Notes: generated from the sequence alone by a model not told the origin. DNA of 64,000 nucleotides from Paenibacillus sp. PL91 (GCF_012935325.2 NZ_JABBYG020000003.1:248001-312000); one strand, 5' to 3'; counted from the first letter of the stretch, positions 51,106 to 60,916 are shown. Translations and numbers: made by a program.

Positions 51106-51693
51106 CTATTCAAATAAGCTAACCGCCTTATCCTTCACTTCCTTGAGCATTTCTTGGCGGGCGGCATCATCGATTTGCGGTACGCTGCCAAAGAAAAGAT
51201 GACCGACTGGCTCAATGCCGCAAAACTCGTAAATCCCCGTATCCGAAGTGATGGTGAGGCCTTCATACATGCCAGTCTTGCTGTAAATTTCCGCAGGAGT
51301 CCCATGCGTGTTAATGATAAGCCCCTTCTTCCCCGCCAGCAGCTTTCGAATATTTCCGTCCTCCCCATACGCATAGGCGAAACCGTATGAGAATACGCGA
51401 TCGACATAGCCTTTAATTAGAGCGGGCAAGCCCGTCCACCAAATCGGATAGACCATCGTGAATGCATCTGCCCATTTCACATGCTCCTGCTCTGTCTTAA
51501 TGTCCGATGGCGTATTGCCCTCGCGCAGCGCTTCAAAATCGTCACCCTTAAGCACAGGATCGAATTCCATCGCATACAAGTCTCTGACAACAACCTCGTG
51601 GCCTTTCGCCTTCAACGATCCGATAAACGCATCAACAATCGCATTGTTGAAGCTATCCGGATTAGGATGACAATAGACGATTAAGTGCTTCAT
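51106..51693 (-). CDS. NAD(P)H-dependent quinone reductase / flavodoxin-fold oxidoreductase
   Basis: A protein of about 195 residues of the MdaB/KefF/NQO1-like family. HLIVYCHPNPDSFNNAIVDAF (about residues 3-23) is the FMN/FAD phosphate-binding loop, and FTMVYPIWWTGLPALIKGYVDRVFSYGFAY (about 78-107) is the family signature for flavin and quinone binding. It would reduce quinones or similar electrophiles with two electrons. An in-frame TTG at 51699 has GGAGG 6 bases upstream; the ATG at 51693 is 12 bases away. Either could be the start. It is monocistronic. Confidence 0.87.
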   Translation of the reverse strand: MKHLIVYCHPNPDSFNNAIVDAFIGSLKAKGHEVVVRDLYAMEFDPVLKGDDFEALREGNTPSDIKTEQEHVKWADAFTMVYPIWWTGLPALIKGYVDRVFSYGFAYAYGEDGNIRKLLAGKKGLIINTHGTPAEIYSKTGMYEGLTITSDTGIYEFCGIEPVGHLFFGSVPQIDDAARQEMLKEVKDKAVSLFE

Positions 51694-51814
51694 GAACAAG
51701 CTACACCTCCGCAGATATAGTAATCTGCCTTAGTGTGGCCTTATAGGCTCATATTATGTAAGCCCGCCTACAGCAATGCATGCTGAAGGCCAAATAAAAG
51801 TGCCTTTCATGCAT

Positions 51815-52936
51815 TTATTTGACCTTCCCAAAATCCTTTATGACGACTTTCGCCGTACACTCAACATCCACGTTTGGATATACTTCCTGCCAATTCAGGC
51901 TCTTCCACTCTTCATAGCTTAATGAATTTCTCACATATTTGCCGATCCCAAAACTATCGACGTTATACTTCTGCGTCAGCTTAATGACGGTTTCTGCTTC
52001 ATGAACGATATACACGGCCATTAACCTCTCAATCTCCTTGCGATCCTTATCTTTGCTAATTTGAAGAATGCCGGAGTATTCCTGGATTGAACCGTTTATG
52101 TCCAAGTTGATACGGATTTTAAATGTTTTCTCTTTGCTATGTTTCACGTGTATTTTCCGCTTGCTTATAATGGAGTCGAACAAGAGACGCTCTTTTTTGT
52201 TTGCAAATTTTCCGAGATTCATACTGATCTCGCCACTTTTGAAATTTTTACTTAACATCGAGAATATAAGCGACTTTTCGGGGACAACTTTAGCCACGTA
52301 TCTATCCTCATCGAAAAGAGCAATTCCATCGAAGGAAATATTTTTAACGCCCTCTTTAATAATCGGAGCAACCGGGTCAATACCATCATCGAAGTAGTCC
52401 CTAGTAAAATCATATATCGTAACGGTAGGAATATTCATATCTTCCGCTTCCTTATCCAGCATTCTATCAATATATTGACCGGTTCGCGGGTGCTGGGGAT
52501 AATTTTTTATGAGCAGATTATGCGCACGACCGTTCACCACCACGACCTTTACCGTTTGCGCAATGGCCGGATCTCGATTCAAATTATCGATATGCTCCCA
52601 AATCCCGGCTTTAGCCAGCTTCAAGCCAAATAAGGTGTTTCGCAGCTGTCCGCTCGCAATTGAAAGCTCGGTTTGTCCGGCAAAATTAATTTTAGCTTCT
52701 TTAATCGTGTGGGCTGTCGTAGATAATGTTTCTCTTAGCATTTTCCCTTCCGGGTCGGCCTTTGGAATATCAATCGTGATGAGAAGATTTTTATCTGATT
52801 GCTCCTCTTTATCGGGAAGCAAATCATAGCTTGTGGATTGAACGAATCCTTGCTTCTCCAATATACGCTGATCTCCGCATCCGGTAAGAATAACAAAAGA
52901 CACCAGCGCAAGTACTGCGAATGGTTTAAGCCTCAT
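51815..52936 (-). CDS. gerC: spore germinant receptor subunit C (Ger(x)C lipoprotein)
   Basis: A 373-residue lipoprotein. The signal ends at lipobox ILTGC (Cys about residue 20). The family features QGFVQSTSYDLLPDKEE near the N-terminus, ANKKERLLFDSIISKRKI and the closing YPNVDVECTAKVVIKDFGKVK (conserved strand pattern of Ger(x)C) are present. It sits in the inner spore membrane, facing the cortex, with the A and B subunits. It overlaps gerB by 4 bases (ATGA), so it is the third gene of a gerA-gerB-gerC operon. Confidence 0.92.
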   Translation of the reverse strand: MRLKPFAVLALVSFVILTGCGDQRILEKQGFVQSTSYDLLPDKEEQSDKNLLITIDIPKADPEGKMLRETLSTTAHTIKEAKINFAGQTELSIASGQLRNTLFGLKLAKAGIWEHIDNLNRDPAIAQTVKVVVVNGRAHNLLIKNYPQHPRTGQYIDRMLDKEAEDMNIPTVTIYDFTRDYFDDGIDPVAPIIKEGVKNISFDGIALFDEDRYVAKVVPEKSLIFSMLSKNFKSGEISMNLGKFANKKERLLFDSIISKRKIHVKHSKEKTFKIRINLDINGSIQEYSGILQISKDKDRKEIERLMAVYIVHEAETVIKLTQKYNVDSFGIGKYVRNSLSYEEWKSLNWQEVYPNVDVECTAKVVIKDFGKVK

Positions 52937-54012
52937 TTTGGTCTAGCTCCTTTGTGAATCAGTAGAATGAAGATTAGCAATAGAGGCAAGCCGACCGCAA
53001 CACCGAGCTCGGCATAGCCCAAATATTGCAGCCATTTCCCGACTTCATTTAACGAATCAGGAATCCATGCTACTAAATATGCTGCAGTGAGAATGATAAA
53101 AGCCAATATTTTTTTATTTACTTTCGGAGCCATGCGTGCCAATGTTTCTTGAGCAGACCAAACATACACCACCACTGTAATAATGGTCGTAAATAAGAAA
53201 AAGCCAAACAATAAATTTTCGATACGTTCAATAAAGGGCAGCTGAATATACGAAAGGATGTCCAGTAGAGGATAAATCATATTCCGCAGTTGCTCAAAGC
53301 TATAAAATCCAAAACAAATCAAGCAAAATATAAGATAGGCAACGGTTGTGATCCCATTTCCAATGTAAACAGCCCTAAAAAATTTCTTTTTATGATCAAC
53401 GTGCGGAAATAGCAATAAGGAAAGCTCATATCCCAAAAACGCTGTATAAACGATAAACCCGCCTTCTAGGAAATGGGTATCGCCTTTGAATAAATAGGGC
53501 GTAAGCCTTGCCAGCTCGAAATCTTTCGTAAAAAAGAACAATAGCAGAAACATCCATATCGTCAACCAAAAAAAACTGGTAGCCGCCTTTGAAATATTGT
53601 ATATCCCTTTAATAACCAGCAGAAAAGCAAGAATATCCACAAGCAACTTCAAAAACATGGTGTGGGTTGTGTTATAGGACACGATTTGAAAAATATAAAC
53701 GTAGTTTTTGATGACCAAGCAGCCCGTTATCGCCCATATGCCAATTAGAATCACATATAGAGGATAGAGGATCAACCTCGGAAGCGAGCCTTCTAAAATT
53801 TGAAAAATCGACCTGCCTTTCCCGATTTGGTAAACAAGAGAGATGATATAAATATTCAGGTTTACCAATAGGGAGATCCCGATTAATGCCAACCACCCGT
53901 TGTAACCGAAATTTTCTGCCAATAAACGAGGGAGACTCATAATGATAACCCCCGTTTGATTCATATAAATTAGTATCGCGATATGAAACGGATAAAGCTT
54001 CTCTTCCTTCAA
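52933..54012 (-). CDS. gerB: spore germinant receptor subunit B (GerB permease-like)
   Basis: A 359-residue membrane protein with about ten helices of the amino acid/APC fold. MNQTGVIIMSLPRLLAENFGYNGWL (about residues 17-42) is the typical opening of spore germination GerB proteins and probably helps form the germinant-binding site; GGFIVYTAFLGYELSLLLFPHV and a late AYLVAWIPDSLNEV segment follow. The start is a TTG with AGGGAG 6 bases upstream. It overlaps gerC by 4 bases and begins 16 bases after gerA. The germinant cannot be predicted. Confidence 0.92.
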   Translation of the reverse strand: MKEEKLYPFHIAILIYMNQTGVIIMSLPRLLAENFGYNGWLALIGISLLVNLNIYIISLVYQIGKGRSIFQILEGSLPRLILYPLYVILIGIWAITGCLVIKNYVYIFQIVSYNTTHTMFLKLLVDILAFLLVIKGIYNISKAATSFFWLTIWMFLLLFFFTKDFELARLTPYLFKGDTHFLEGGFIVYTAFLGYELSLLLFPHVDHKKKFFRAVYIGNGITTVAYLIFCLICFGFYSFEQLRNMIYPLLDILSYIQLPFIERIENLLFGFFLFTTIITVVVYVWSAQETLARMAPKVNKKILAFIILTAAYLVAWIPDSLNEVGKWLQYLGYAELGVAVGLPLLLIFILLIHKGARPK

Positions 54013-54028
54013 TGGTTGCTCCCTGCCT

Positions 54029-55486
54029 TTATTGCCGCATTTTGTTTTTCACTTTATTTGGTGTTTTCGCTTGGGTTGGCCGCTCTTTAAGCATCCAGAA
54101 AGGCGCTCTTATAAACGTATCACGCCAATCTTTTAATACGTTTGGAGCGATAGGCGTTAAATAGGAGCTGCTTAAGCTGGTTAAGCCCGCAAGATGAATG
54201 ACCATCAAACAAATGCCAAGCATTAAGCCGAAGTTGCCTAAAATGCCGGCTAGCAGGATAAGGCCAAAGCGTGCCAGCCGAATGGACGCGCTCATCATAT
54301 AGCTCGGTATGACGAATGAAGCGATGGCCGAAGATGCTACCGCAATAATTAAAATATTGCTCGTTAACCCCGCTTGAACAGCGGCTTGTCCGATAACGAT
54401 ACCGCCAACGATACCGATCGTTTGACCGATTTTGGAAGGCAGCCTTGCTCCCGCTTCCCTTAGAAGCTCAATCGTTATTTCTAGAAGCAATGCTTCGTAG
54501 ATTGGAGGGAAAGGCACCCTGCTCCTGGATTCGGTCAGCGTAAGCAGCAAATCCTCCGGTATCATTTCATAATGGAAAGTCGTCACGGACACATACAATG
54601 CTGTAAACGTAATCGTAACAATAAAAGCGGCAAATCTTAACAGCCTTGTTGCCGTTCCAAGCGCCCACCTCTGATAATAATCATCCGGCGAAGAGAAAAA
54701 TTCGAAGAAGGAAGCAGGCGCCGAAATAACGGATGGGCTCCCATCCACGATCGCAATGATTCTGCCCGCTACGAGCTTAGATACAGCCGAATCCGTTCTC
54801 TCCGTCGTCGGAAATTGCGGGAAAATCGAATTCGGATTATCGTCAATATACTGGACGAGCATATTCCCGTCATGGATCGCATCAACTTCGATGAGTTCAA
54901 CCCGTTTAATAAACTCTTGGACGAATTCCATATTGGCAAGTCCATCGATATAGAGAACATATACAAACGTTTTCGTAACTTCGCCGACTTCGAGACGCAC
55001 GACTTTAAGGTGTGAACTCTTAACTCGTCTTCTTACTAGAGATAAGTTTTGAGCCGCAGTCTCTACGAAGGAATCATGCGGTCCTGTAATGACGACCTCC
55101 GACTCCGATTCTTGAATGGAACGGGATTCAGGCTTGCCAACATCGACAGCATAGCTTTTCCCCTGATGGAAGAGGGCTACCGCTCCGTTTAATACAGCGT
55201 TAATCAGTTCGTCTGAAGACGTCATTTCGATAAATTGAGACCGCTCCAGCAGCTGTGAAACTTGTTTTTCATTAGCGTTACCTAATGGGATTAAAATTTC
55301 CCGCGAAAAATGCTCGCTTCCCATGAGATGCCCAAAGTACACCATTTGAAGCTGGATATCAGGCATTTCCCGATAAACAATATCGGCACAATCTTTGAAC
55401 TCATTTAACGTACGTTCAAATGAAGGCACTTCCTTTTGCTGTGACAACTCTTCCTGTTGTTTATTTGTTGTATGGTCTTGGTCCAT
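54029..55486 (-). CDS. gerA: spore germinant receptor subunit A (GerA family)
   Basis: A protein of about 485 residues. The N-terminal soluble domain (about 1-280) includes NGAVALFHQGKSYAVDVGKPESRSIQESESEVVITGPHDSFVETAAQNLSLVRRRV-type blocks typical of GerA proteins. Four or five helices follow, with PFPPIYEALLLEITIELLREAGARLPSKIGQTIGIVGGIVIGQAA, the strongest family signature. The start is ATG 55486 (GAGG 6 bases upstream) after an in-frame GTG. A CATTGTATA at 55518-55526 (minus) resembles the sigma-G -10 element, with an AT-rich -35 region at a slightly long spacing. Confidence 0.93.
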   Translation of the reverse strand: MDQDHTTNKQQEELSQQKEVPSFERTLNEFKDCADIVYREMPDIQLQMVYFGHLMGSEHFSREILIPLGNANEKQVSQLLERSQFIEMTSSDELINAVLNGAVALFHQGKSYAVDVGKPESRSIQESESEVVITGPHDSFVETAAQNLSLVRRRVKSSHLKVVRLEVGEVTKTFVYVLYIDGLANMEFVQEFIKRVELIEVDAIHDGNMLVQYIDDNPNSIFPQFPTTERTDSAVSKLVAGRIIAIVDGSPSVISAPASFFEFFSSPDDYYQRWALGTATRLLRFAAFIVTITFTALYVSVTTFHYEMIPEDLLLTLTESRSRVPFPPIYEALLLEITIELLREAGARLPSKIGQTIGIVGGIVIGQAAVQAGLTSNILIIAVASSAIASFVIPSYMMSASIRLARFGLILLAGILGNFGLMLGICLMVIHLAGLTSLSSSYLTPIAPNVLKDWRDTFIRAPFWMLKERPTQAKTPNKVKNKMRQ

Positions 55487-55685
55487 TCTGTGCCTCACTT
55501 TTTCATTGCTGTCGTATTATACAATGTGGTCATATTAGACGGTTTTATACTTCCTCATGAATCATCAGTGGCGGAAAGCCGCTTAAAAACAAACCCTTCC
55601 GTTTAGGCAGCCGCACAAGCAAAACCATATTTACCTGCATAGGTATAGACAGGAGCATAGTTCATTCACGCTTGGAGGAATCGTT

Positions 55686-56438
55686 ATGTACTCGTCTTTC
55701 CAAACACATAGATTTCAGCCGGATCGCTTTCCTAGAGACAATGAATTGCTGGACGTGAAGCAAGGAGATGTAAATGGCGACGGCATACCTGATCATGTTT
55801 ATTTAACCGGGCACAAACAAGGCGGGCCGACCGATATTTTCGCTGATCGAATAACGCTAGTCATTCAGGATGGCTATTCCCAGAAGCGAACAATAGTTCC
55901 ATTGCAGAACAATGCCGGCTACAATGCCGCATTGTTTTTAGGCGATTTTGATCAAAATAAAATACCCGATATTCTCGTAAGCATCGACTCCGGCGGAAGC
56001 GGCGGATACGGTACGTTCTACGTGTACTCGTTTGCCCATAACACACTGCGCCTCATATTCGATTCAGAAAGCTATAATCAGGATTACAAGTTCCGTGTCC
56101 AATATGAAGACATGTATAAAGTCACTGTATCAAGTCCCCAGTACGATGTACGATTTACGATCGACATAAGCGGCAAAGGCAGCACTTATTTATGTTCCTA
56201 TTACAATAATGACGGAAAACTAAAGAGGCCGATTCAAGGCGAAGTGCTTGCACTTGCTGCACTTAATCCGATCGTAACAACCGGAAACCGGTCGTCCTTT
56301 GATCTGCTCGCTCTTCAGCGCATCATCGGCACGACGAATGCAGATACATTAGGCTATATTGAAAATCTTCTTATATGGGACGGGAGCACATTTATGTCCT
56401 CCAGATTGTCCGCAGCCATACTTGGAACCAAATTATAA
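55686..56438 (+). CDS. VCBS/FG-GAP-like protein with a calcium-binding loop
   Basis: A 250-residue protein with no signal peptide. DVNGDGIPDHVYLTG (about residues 28-42) is a DxNxDGxxD calcium loop of the VCBS/FG-GAP type, and a second, weaker copy is LGDFDQNKIPDILVSIDSGGSGGYGTFYVYS (about 85-115). The rest is beta-rich. Similar proteins are found near germination and spore genes in Bacillales, and the gene is divergent from gerA, but the role is unknown. The ribosome site GGAGG lies 7 bases before ATG. Confidence 0.78.
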   Translation: MYSSFQTHRFQPDRFPRDNELLDVKQGDVNGDGIPDHVYLTGHKQGGPTDIFADRITLVIQDGYSQKRTIVPLQNNAGYNAALFLGDFDQNKIPDILVSIDSGGSGGYGTFYVYSFAHNTLRLIFDSESYNQDYKFRVQYEDMYKVTVSSPQYDVRFTIDISGKGSTYLCSYYNNDGKLKRPIQGEVLALAALNPIVTTGNRSSFDLLALQRIIGTTNADTLGYIENLLIWDGSTFMSSRLSAAILGTKL

Positions 56439-56506
56439 ATAGCCCAATCCCTATCATTCGATCCTGCATAATATGCTTTAGCCTATAACTTAAGGAGTGA
56501 TATTGC

Positions 56507-56938
56507 ATGGCATTTATGCCCCCTCCGGGTCCCCCCGGATCGTTTGGACCTTTCGGGCCTCAGGGACCACAAGGTGGGCCATTTGGGCCTCTCGGACCTC
56601 AAGGACCTCAGGGAGGACCATTTGGACCTTTCGGGCCTCAGGGACCTCAGGGACCGCAAGGACCACAAGGAGGACCGCAAGGGATGATGGGACCAACAGC
56701 CCCGCCTCCACAGTTCACGCCGCAGCAGCCATCTGCTTCGCTTTTTGCCGTTGACCCTGGCGCCATTTCCGGCTGCCTATTTCGCAACACATATGTTTGG
56801 CTCAATAATGGGCAAAATTTTTGGTTTTTCCCTATCTTTGTCGGACGCAGGTCCGTTGCAGGGTTTCGCTGGTTCGGAAGATCTTGGGGTTACACAGGAA
56901 TCGATTTGCGGCAAATCAGTACGTTTACCTGCTTCTAA
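56507..56938 (+). CDS. collagen-like protein with a conserved aromatic C-terminal domain
   Basis: A 143-residue protein. Residues about 5-66 are a Gly/Pro/Gln-rich collagen-like stretch of [17 protein letters not shown] units. After a Pro/Gln linker comes a compact domain with [21 protein letters not shown] and [33 protein letters not shown]. No signal peptide is present, which suits a spore-surface protein deposited from the mother cell, an inference strengthened by the adjacent ger genes. At the DNA level the repeat is a 24-36-base minisatellite (56527-56690), likely to vary in copy number between strains. Confidence 0.75.
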   Translation: MAFMPPPGPPGSFGPFGPQGPQGGPFGPLGPQGPQGGPFGPFGPQGPQGPQGPQGGPQGMMGPTAPPPQFTPQQPSASLFAVDPGAISGCLFRNTYVWLNNGQNFWFFPIFVGRRSVAGFRWFGRSWGYTGIDLRQISTFTCF

Positions 56939-56955
56939 ATAGGGGTATATCAAAA

Positions 56956-56990
56956 AAGGCTTCCCCCTCAATAACTGAGGAGGAAGCCTT
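56956..56990. terminator. terminator between the collagen-like gene and the second Bce permease
   Basis: AAGGCTTCC-CCTCA and TGAGG-A-GGAAGCCTT form a 14-pair stem with a one-base bulge. Six A residues on the left give a T-run for the minus strand. Confidence 0.85.
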
Positions 56991-57001
56991 CTTCTTTCTT
57001 G

Positions 57002-58942
57002 CTAAGCCGATGCGCCGCGAAGCATGCTCTTCATATAACTGCTGCATGCGACGAGGAAATACAGCGTCTGCATCACAATATAGATTCCGATTACAACAAA
57101 GGAGTAGAACCAATTCGACGACTCAAGCATGTTGTCCAGCGCCTTCATGGCGAACAAAGCGTGAGAGATGCCGACAATAACAGGAATAAAGAACACCATG
57201 CCTACCTGAGAAACGACGATTTTGCGAATCTCGCCCTTCGTCATGCCGATTCGGGTCAGCGCCTTGAACTGTGCCTGATCCTCCTGCAGCTCCGTGAACA
57301 GCTTGAAATAAATCATGCTGCCTGACGCGATGAAGAACAGCAGACTAATGAACATGCCGATAAATAAAGTGAGTGCGACCGTTTCCTGCATTTCCTCATA
57401 ATTCGAAGCGCGTCTAAAGTCGATATGTCCTTGGAGCTCCTCCGGCACGAGCTTCTTCAACTTCTCCGCTGTTGCGGCGGTGTTCTCCCAATCGCTTAGC
57501 TCATATCCGTACATGACATACTGCTTATCCTCTGGAACGCTCGATAACAGCTTCACATACGAGAAATCATCCATTACAAACGTAAAATAATTGCTTTGCA
57601 GCCAGTTCATCACCTTAACATCCACTAAGCCGCTAATTTCATATTCCGCTTCTTTGCCGTTGATGCTGCCTTTTACAACTCCGTTACGCTTAACAGCCGA
57701 ACCGAATGGCTGCGCAAGGGTCAGCTTGCCGTTCTCAGGATGAACGCTTGGTTGGCCTGTCATGGCAGCAAGCTTGTTAAAATCCGTTGCCGAGATGATC
57801 AGCGCGTCCGAATCCTTCTGGTTGGGCTCATCATTCTCCCACCCAATTGCGTAGTTGTTCATTAATACGCCAGCTACTTTTGCTTCACGAACGATTTTGA
57901 AGCCATCTTCAGCGACGATGCGCTTTAGCTCCTCCGGATCGATCACCTTATGCGTATTTAAACCTACTTCGCTGTATGCAAGCGAGAATGGAGAGTTCTC
58001 AAGCATGCCCTGCTTGCCGCCGATTTGCATAATATAAACGGTACCGAGGGCAGTCATAACGACGGCGCTCAAAATCGATACCGTAAACAGGATACGCGCA
58101 TTGTCTTTGATCTTATAACCAAGCTGGGCGAATACAATCATATTCGTACGCTTGTAATAGATAGAGGACCGTTTTTGAATAAATCGCAGCAGCAATATGC
58201 TAAGCTGCGTAAAGAGGAAATACGTCCCGATAATGACAGTAACCAAAATGGGCAATGCCAGCAAAATAAAGGTTCCGCTCGTCATAATCAGCGCCATGCC
58301 GTAAGCAGCGCCGAGGCAAACCACCGCAACGGTCACAAGCCAAGGCGAGAAGACGAGCTGTCCCTTTGGCTTCCGGGCCGCCTTGAGCAAATCTATAATT
58401 TCCGTACGACCGATCCGAAGCGCCGTCCAAACCGAGATAAGCATGAACAGAACGAAGAAGCCTCCAGCCGTCATAGCTACCGCTTTGATGGGAGCAGCGA
58501 ACGGAATCGTTTCATTCAGGTTTAATAGCACCGTCAGCGCCATGAAGAACAGCTTGCTGAACAGCATGCCAAGCCCAATGCCGACTGCGATGGCTAGGAC
58601 AGCGATAGCTGCATTCTCATAAATAACGAGCTTGCGCAGCTGCGCTTTAGTCATCCCAAATAAGGAGAACAATCCAAACTCCTGCTGTCTCGTTTTTAGA
58701 AAGGCTGAATTAGAATAAAGCACGAATAGGAACGAGAAAATGACGATGATGTATTCACAGAACACCATGCCGGTCCGAATTTTTGAAGCAGCCATAATCT
58801 GGCCGCTAGCCACTTCCGGATGGTACAGAAACGCAGCATAAATATAAAAGATCATTACGGAAAACACGCTGCTCAGAAAAAATGCGCTGTACGACCGCCA
58901 GTTGCCCCGAATGTTGCTAAGCGCGAGCGAACGGAACGTCAT
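57002..58942 (-). CDS. BceB-type ABC permease of an antimicrobial-peptide module (second)
   Basis: A 646-residue permease with ten predicted helices. SLALSNIRGNWRSYSAFFLSSVFSVMIFY opens helix 1, a large extracellular domain lies about residues 310-520, and three helices follow from LTLFIGMFISLLFFIASGSMIYF. It resembles the permease at 29635-31572 in design but not closely in sequence, so the two modules probably sense different peptides. The start is ATG 58942 with GGGAGGT 7 bases upstream, and it overlaps the ATPase gene by 26 bases. This is the last gene before a terminator. Confidence 0.88.
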   Translation of the reverse strand: MTFRSLALSNIRGNWRSYSAFFLSSVFSVMIFYIYAAFLYHPEVASGQIMAASKIRTGMVFCEYIIVIFSFLFVLYSNSAFLKTRQQEFGLFSLFGMTKAQLRKLVIYENAAIAVLAIAVGIGLGMLFSKLFFMALTVLLNLNETIPFAAPIKAVAMTAGGFFVLFMLISVWTALRIGRTEIIDLLKAARKPKGQLVFSPWLVTVAVVCLGAAYGMALIMTSGTFILLALPILVTVIIGTYFLFTQLSILLLRFIQKRSSIYYKRTNMIVFAQLGYKIKDNARILFTVSILSAVVMTALGTVYIMQIGGKQGMLENSPFSLAYSEVGLNTHKVIDPEELKRIVAEDGFKIVREAKVAGVLMNNYAIGWENDEPNQKDSDALIISATDFNKLAAMTGQPSVHPENGKLTLAQPFGSAVKRNGVVKGSINGKEAEYEISGLVDVKVMNWLQSNYFTFVMDDFSYVKLLSSVPEDKQYVMYGYELSDWENTAATAEKLKKLVPEELQGHIDFRRASNYEEMQETVALTLFIGMFISLLFFIASGSMIYFKLFTELQEDQAQFKALTRIGMTKGEIRKIVVSQVGMVFFIPVIVGISHALFAMKALDNMLESSNWFYSFVVIGIYIVMQTLYFLVACSSYMKSMLRGASA

Positions 58943-59693
58943 CGAAATTACCTCCCAGCACGCTGAGAGCGTCTAATATTTGTTGGAAAAAAGCTTGTCG
59001 ATTCGATCCGCGGCGAATTTCCGAGAAAAACTTGCCGTCCTTGATAAACACGATACGCTGGCAATAGCTAGCTGAGAATGGGTCATGCGTGACCATCAGC
59101 ACGGTCGCCTTAAACCGCTCGTTCATATCCTTGAGAGAGTCCATGACATCCTTCGCTGATTTCGAATCCAAATTCCCTGTCAGCTCATCTGCCAGCACGA
59201 GCGAAGGCTGATGAATAATAGCCCGAGCAATCGCGGCGCGTTGTTTCTGTCCGCCCGATACCTCATAAGTCCGCTTTTCCAAAATCGGCTTAATTTGCAG
59301 CAGCTCGGCTAACGGATTTAGCTTCTGCTCAATTTGCTTCGGTGCCATGCCCTCCAATACGAGCGGCAAAATAATATTTTCCTTGATCGACAACGTATCG
59401 AGCAGGTTGAAATCCTGAAAGACGAAGCCAAGCTCACGGCGGCGGAATAATGCCAGCTTCTTGTCGGTCAGCTTGCTTGGGTTCACGCCGTTAATTTCAA
59501 TTTGACCGGAGGTCGGCCGATCAATCGTAGACAATAAATTCAGCAGCGTCGTCTTGCCGCTTCCCGAAGGTCCCATGACGCCTACGAATTCCCCTGCTTC
59601 AACCTTCAGTTCAATATCCTCTAGTGCTTTGTATGCCACGTTTCCTTTACTGCTGTATATTTTGCCAAGTCCTTGTGCTCTTAGTACGCTCAT
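58917..59693 (-). CDS. BceA-type ABC transporter ATPase (second)
   Basis: A 258-residue ATPase with Walker A GVMGPSGSGKTT (about residue 38), Q-loop VFQDFNLLDTLSIKENI, signature VSGGQKQRAAIARA, Walker B LVLADELTGNLDSKS and switch LMVTHDPF. In Walker B the usual DEPTG reads DELTG, a conservative change outside the catalytic Asp-Glu. The end FFQQILDVLSVLGG-like tail is shared with the first module. A TATACT (59742-59747) with a poor -35 and a perfect Bce-type box 56 bases further upstream suggest activation by its response regulator. Confidence 0.9.
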   Translation of the reverse strand: MSVLRAQGLGKIYSSKGNVAYKALEDIELKVEAGEFVGVMGPSGSGKTTLLNLLSTIDRPTSGQIEINGVNPSKLTDKKLALFRRRELGFVFQDFNLLDTLSIKENIILPLVLEGMAPKQIEQKLNPLAELLQIKPILEKRTYEVSGGQKQRAAIARAIIHQPSLVLADELTGNLDSKSAKDVMDSLKDMNERFKATVLMVTHDPFSASYCQRIVFIKDGKFFSEIRRGSNRQAFFQQILDALSVLGGNFDDVPFARA

Positions 59694-59803
59694 TGCTTTA
59701 TTCCTCCCCGAATCTGTCTGTATTTGCGCTTCATTAGCATTAGTATAGACGAGCGGAAGAGGTCGAACCCATCGATTTCCCTTTCAATTGCATGCACTGA
59801 ACC

Positions 59804-59817
59804 TTACAAAGTTGTCA
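59804..59817 (-). promoter_or_regulatory. Bce-type response-regulator box (second module)
   Basis: On the minus strand TGACA-ACTT-TGTAA fits TNACA-N4-TGTAA exactly. It lies two bases past the stop of the kinase gene and about 56 bases before the -10 of the ATPase gene. The same pattern, with one mismatch, precedes the first module. Confidence 0.72.
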
Positions 59818-59818
59818 C

Positions 59819-60916
59819 TTAGTGCTCGCTCGCATCACTTTCGCTGCTTAATATATGAATGCCGCGCGGCTGGAAGGCTACTGTCAAGGTTGTACCTTCT
59901 CCAAGCACCGAAGCAATGTCCATCGCATGCCCCAGCCGATTGCATACCTGCTTCGCCAAATAAAGCCCCATTCCCGTCGATTCGCCTGCCGTGCGACCGT
60001 TCTCTCCTGTGAAGAAGGGCTCGAATACGCGCGGAAGATCATGCGGCGCGATGCCGATTCCTTCATCGGACACCGTTAGCCTGCCGCCTCCGTTGCCATA
60101 AGCTTGCAAATGAAAAATAAGCTTCTTCACTCCCGGCTTGCTTTTGCTGTATTTGATCGCGTTGCTCACGAACTGGTTTAATACGAATGTCATCCATTTC
60201 TCGTCCGTCTCTACAGTGAGCTCCCCATCTATACGCGGAAATATCGAGTGGCGGATACATAGCTTTTTGTGCGCATTGACAACGGTGCGCACTAGCTCAT
60301 GCAGCGCCGTTTGCTTTACATGGAGGTCAATCTCAAACTTATCCAGGCGCGCCGTGTAAAGCATCATTTCGAGTCCCCGCGTCATGCGGTCCGTCTCTTC
60401 CTGTACGCTTAGCGCAAGCTGCTTATGCTCAGGCTGCAAAGCTTCACTCTGCTGCAGTGCTTCTTGAGCGAGCAGGTCGATAACCGATACAGGCGTCTTC
60501 ATATGATGCACCCATTGGAGCACAAAATGATTATGCATCTCCTGCTGGCGGCGATATTTGCCCAATTCGTTCATATAAGCGCGGCTCTGCTCCTCCAGCA
60601 TTTTGGCGACGAGCTTCTGCTCCTTCGTAATGGTAGCTTGCACGATGGTTGTCGCCTGAAGCTCCTCAGACCGTTCAATAGCGTCGATCAGCTGCTTGAA
60701 ATAGGCACGCTGGCGCAAATAGTCGACCGCAAGCCATACCCCGAGAAAAAATAAAGCGAGAACGACAAAGTAATAAACCGTTCCCAGCTCGATAAGGCCG
60801 GGATAACGCTCACGCTCAAGCATCAGCATAGAGATGGACAATGAAATAATTAATAATGCCATAAAAATAAACAGCAGACGGTCACGCAAAAATAACGCCA
60901 GTGAGAAGCCTCTCAT
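59819..60916 (-). CDS. intramembrane-sensing histidine kinase, BceS-like (second)
   Basis: A 365-residue kinase with two N-terminal helices (about residues 13-31 and 43-64) and a loop of about ten residues. The phosphoacceptor region is FVLQWVHHMKTPVSVIDLL (His about residue 135). The ATPase domain has VLNQFVSNAIKYS, VSDEGIGIAPHDLPRVFEPFFTGENGR and STGMGLYLAKQVC. It overlaps the response-regulator gene by 4 bases (ATGA). Like its counterpart it lacks an extracellular sensor and should be driven by the BceAB-like transporter downstream. Confidence 0.9.
   Translation of the reverse strand: MRGFSLALFLRDRLLFIFMALLIISLSISMLMLERERYPGLIELGTVYYFVVLALFFLGVWLAVDYLRQRAYFKQLIDAIERSEELQATTIVQATITKEQKLVAKMLEEQSRAYMNELGKYRRQQEMHNHFVLQWVHHMKTPVSVIDLLAQEALQQSEALQPEHKQLALSVQEETDRMTRGLEMMLYTARLDKFEIDLHVKQTALHELVRTVVNAHKKLCIRHSIFPRIDGELTVETDEKWMTFVLNQFVSNAIKYSKSKPGVKKLIFHLQAYGNGGGRLTVSDEGIGIAPHDLPRVFEPFFTGENGRTAGESTGMGLYLAKQVCNRLGHAMDIASVLGEGTTLTVAFQPRGIHILSSESDASEH

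Noticed and set aside
56527..56690. Short repeats that could suggest a CRISPR or satellite array
   Set aside because: They are in frame in an ORF with a ribosome site and encode a Gly-Pro-Gln repeat; there are no unique spacers.
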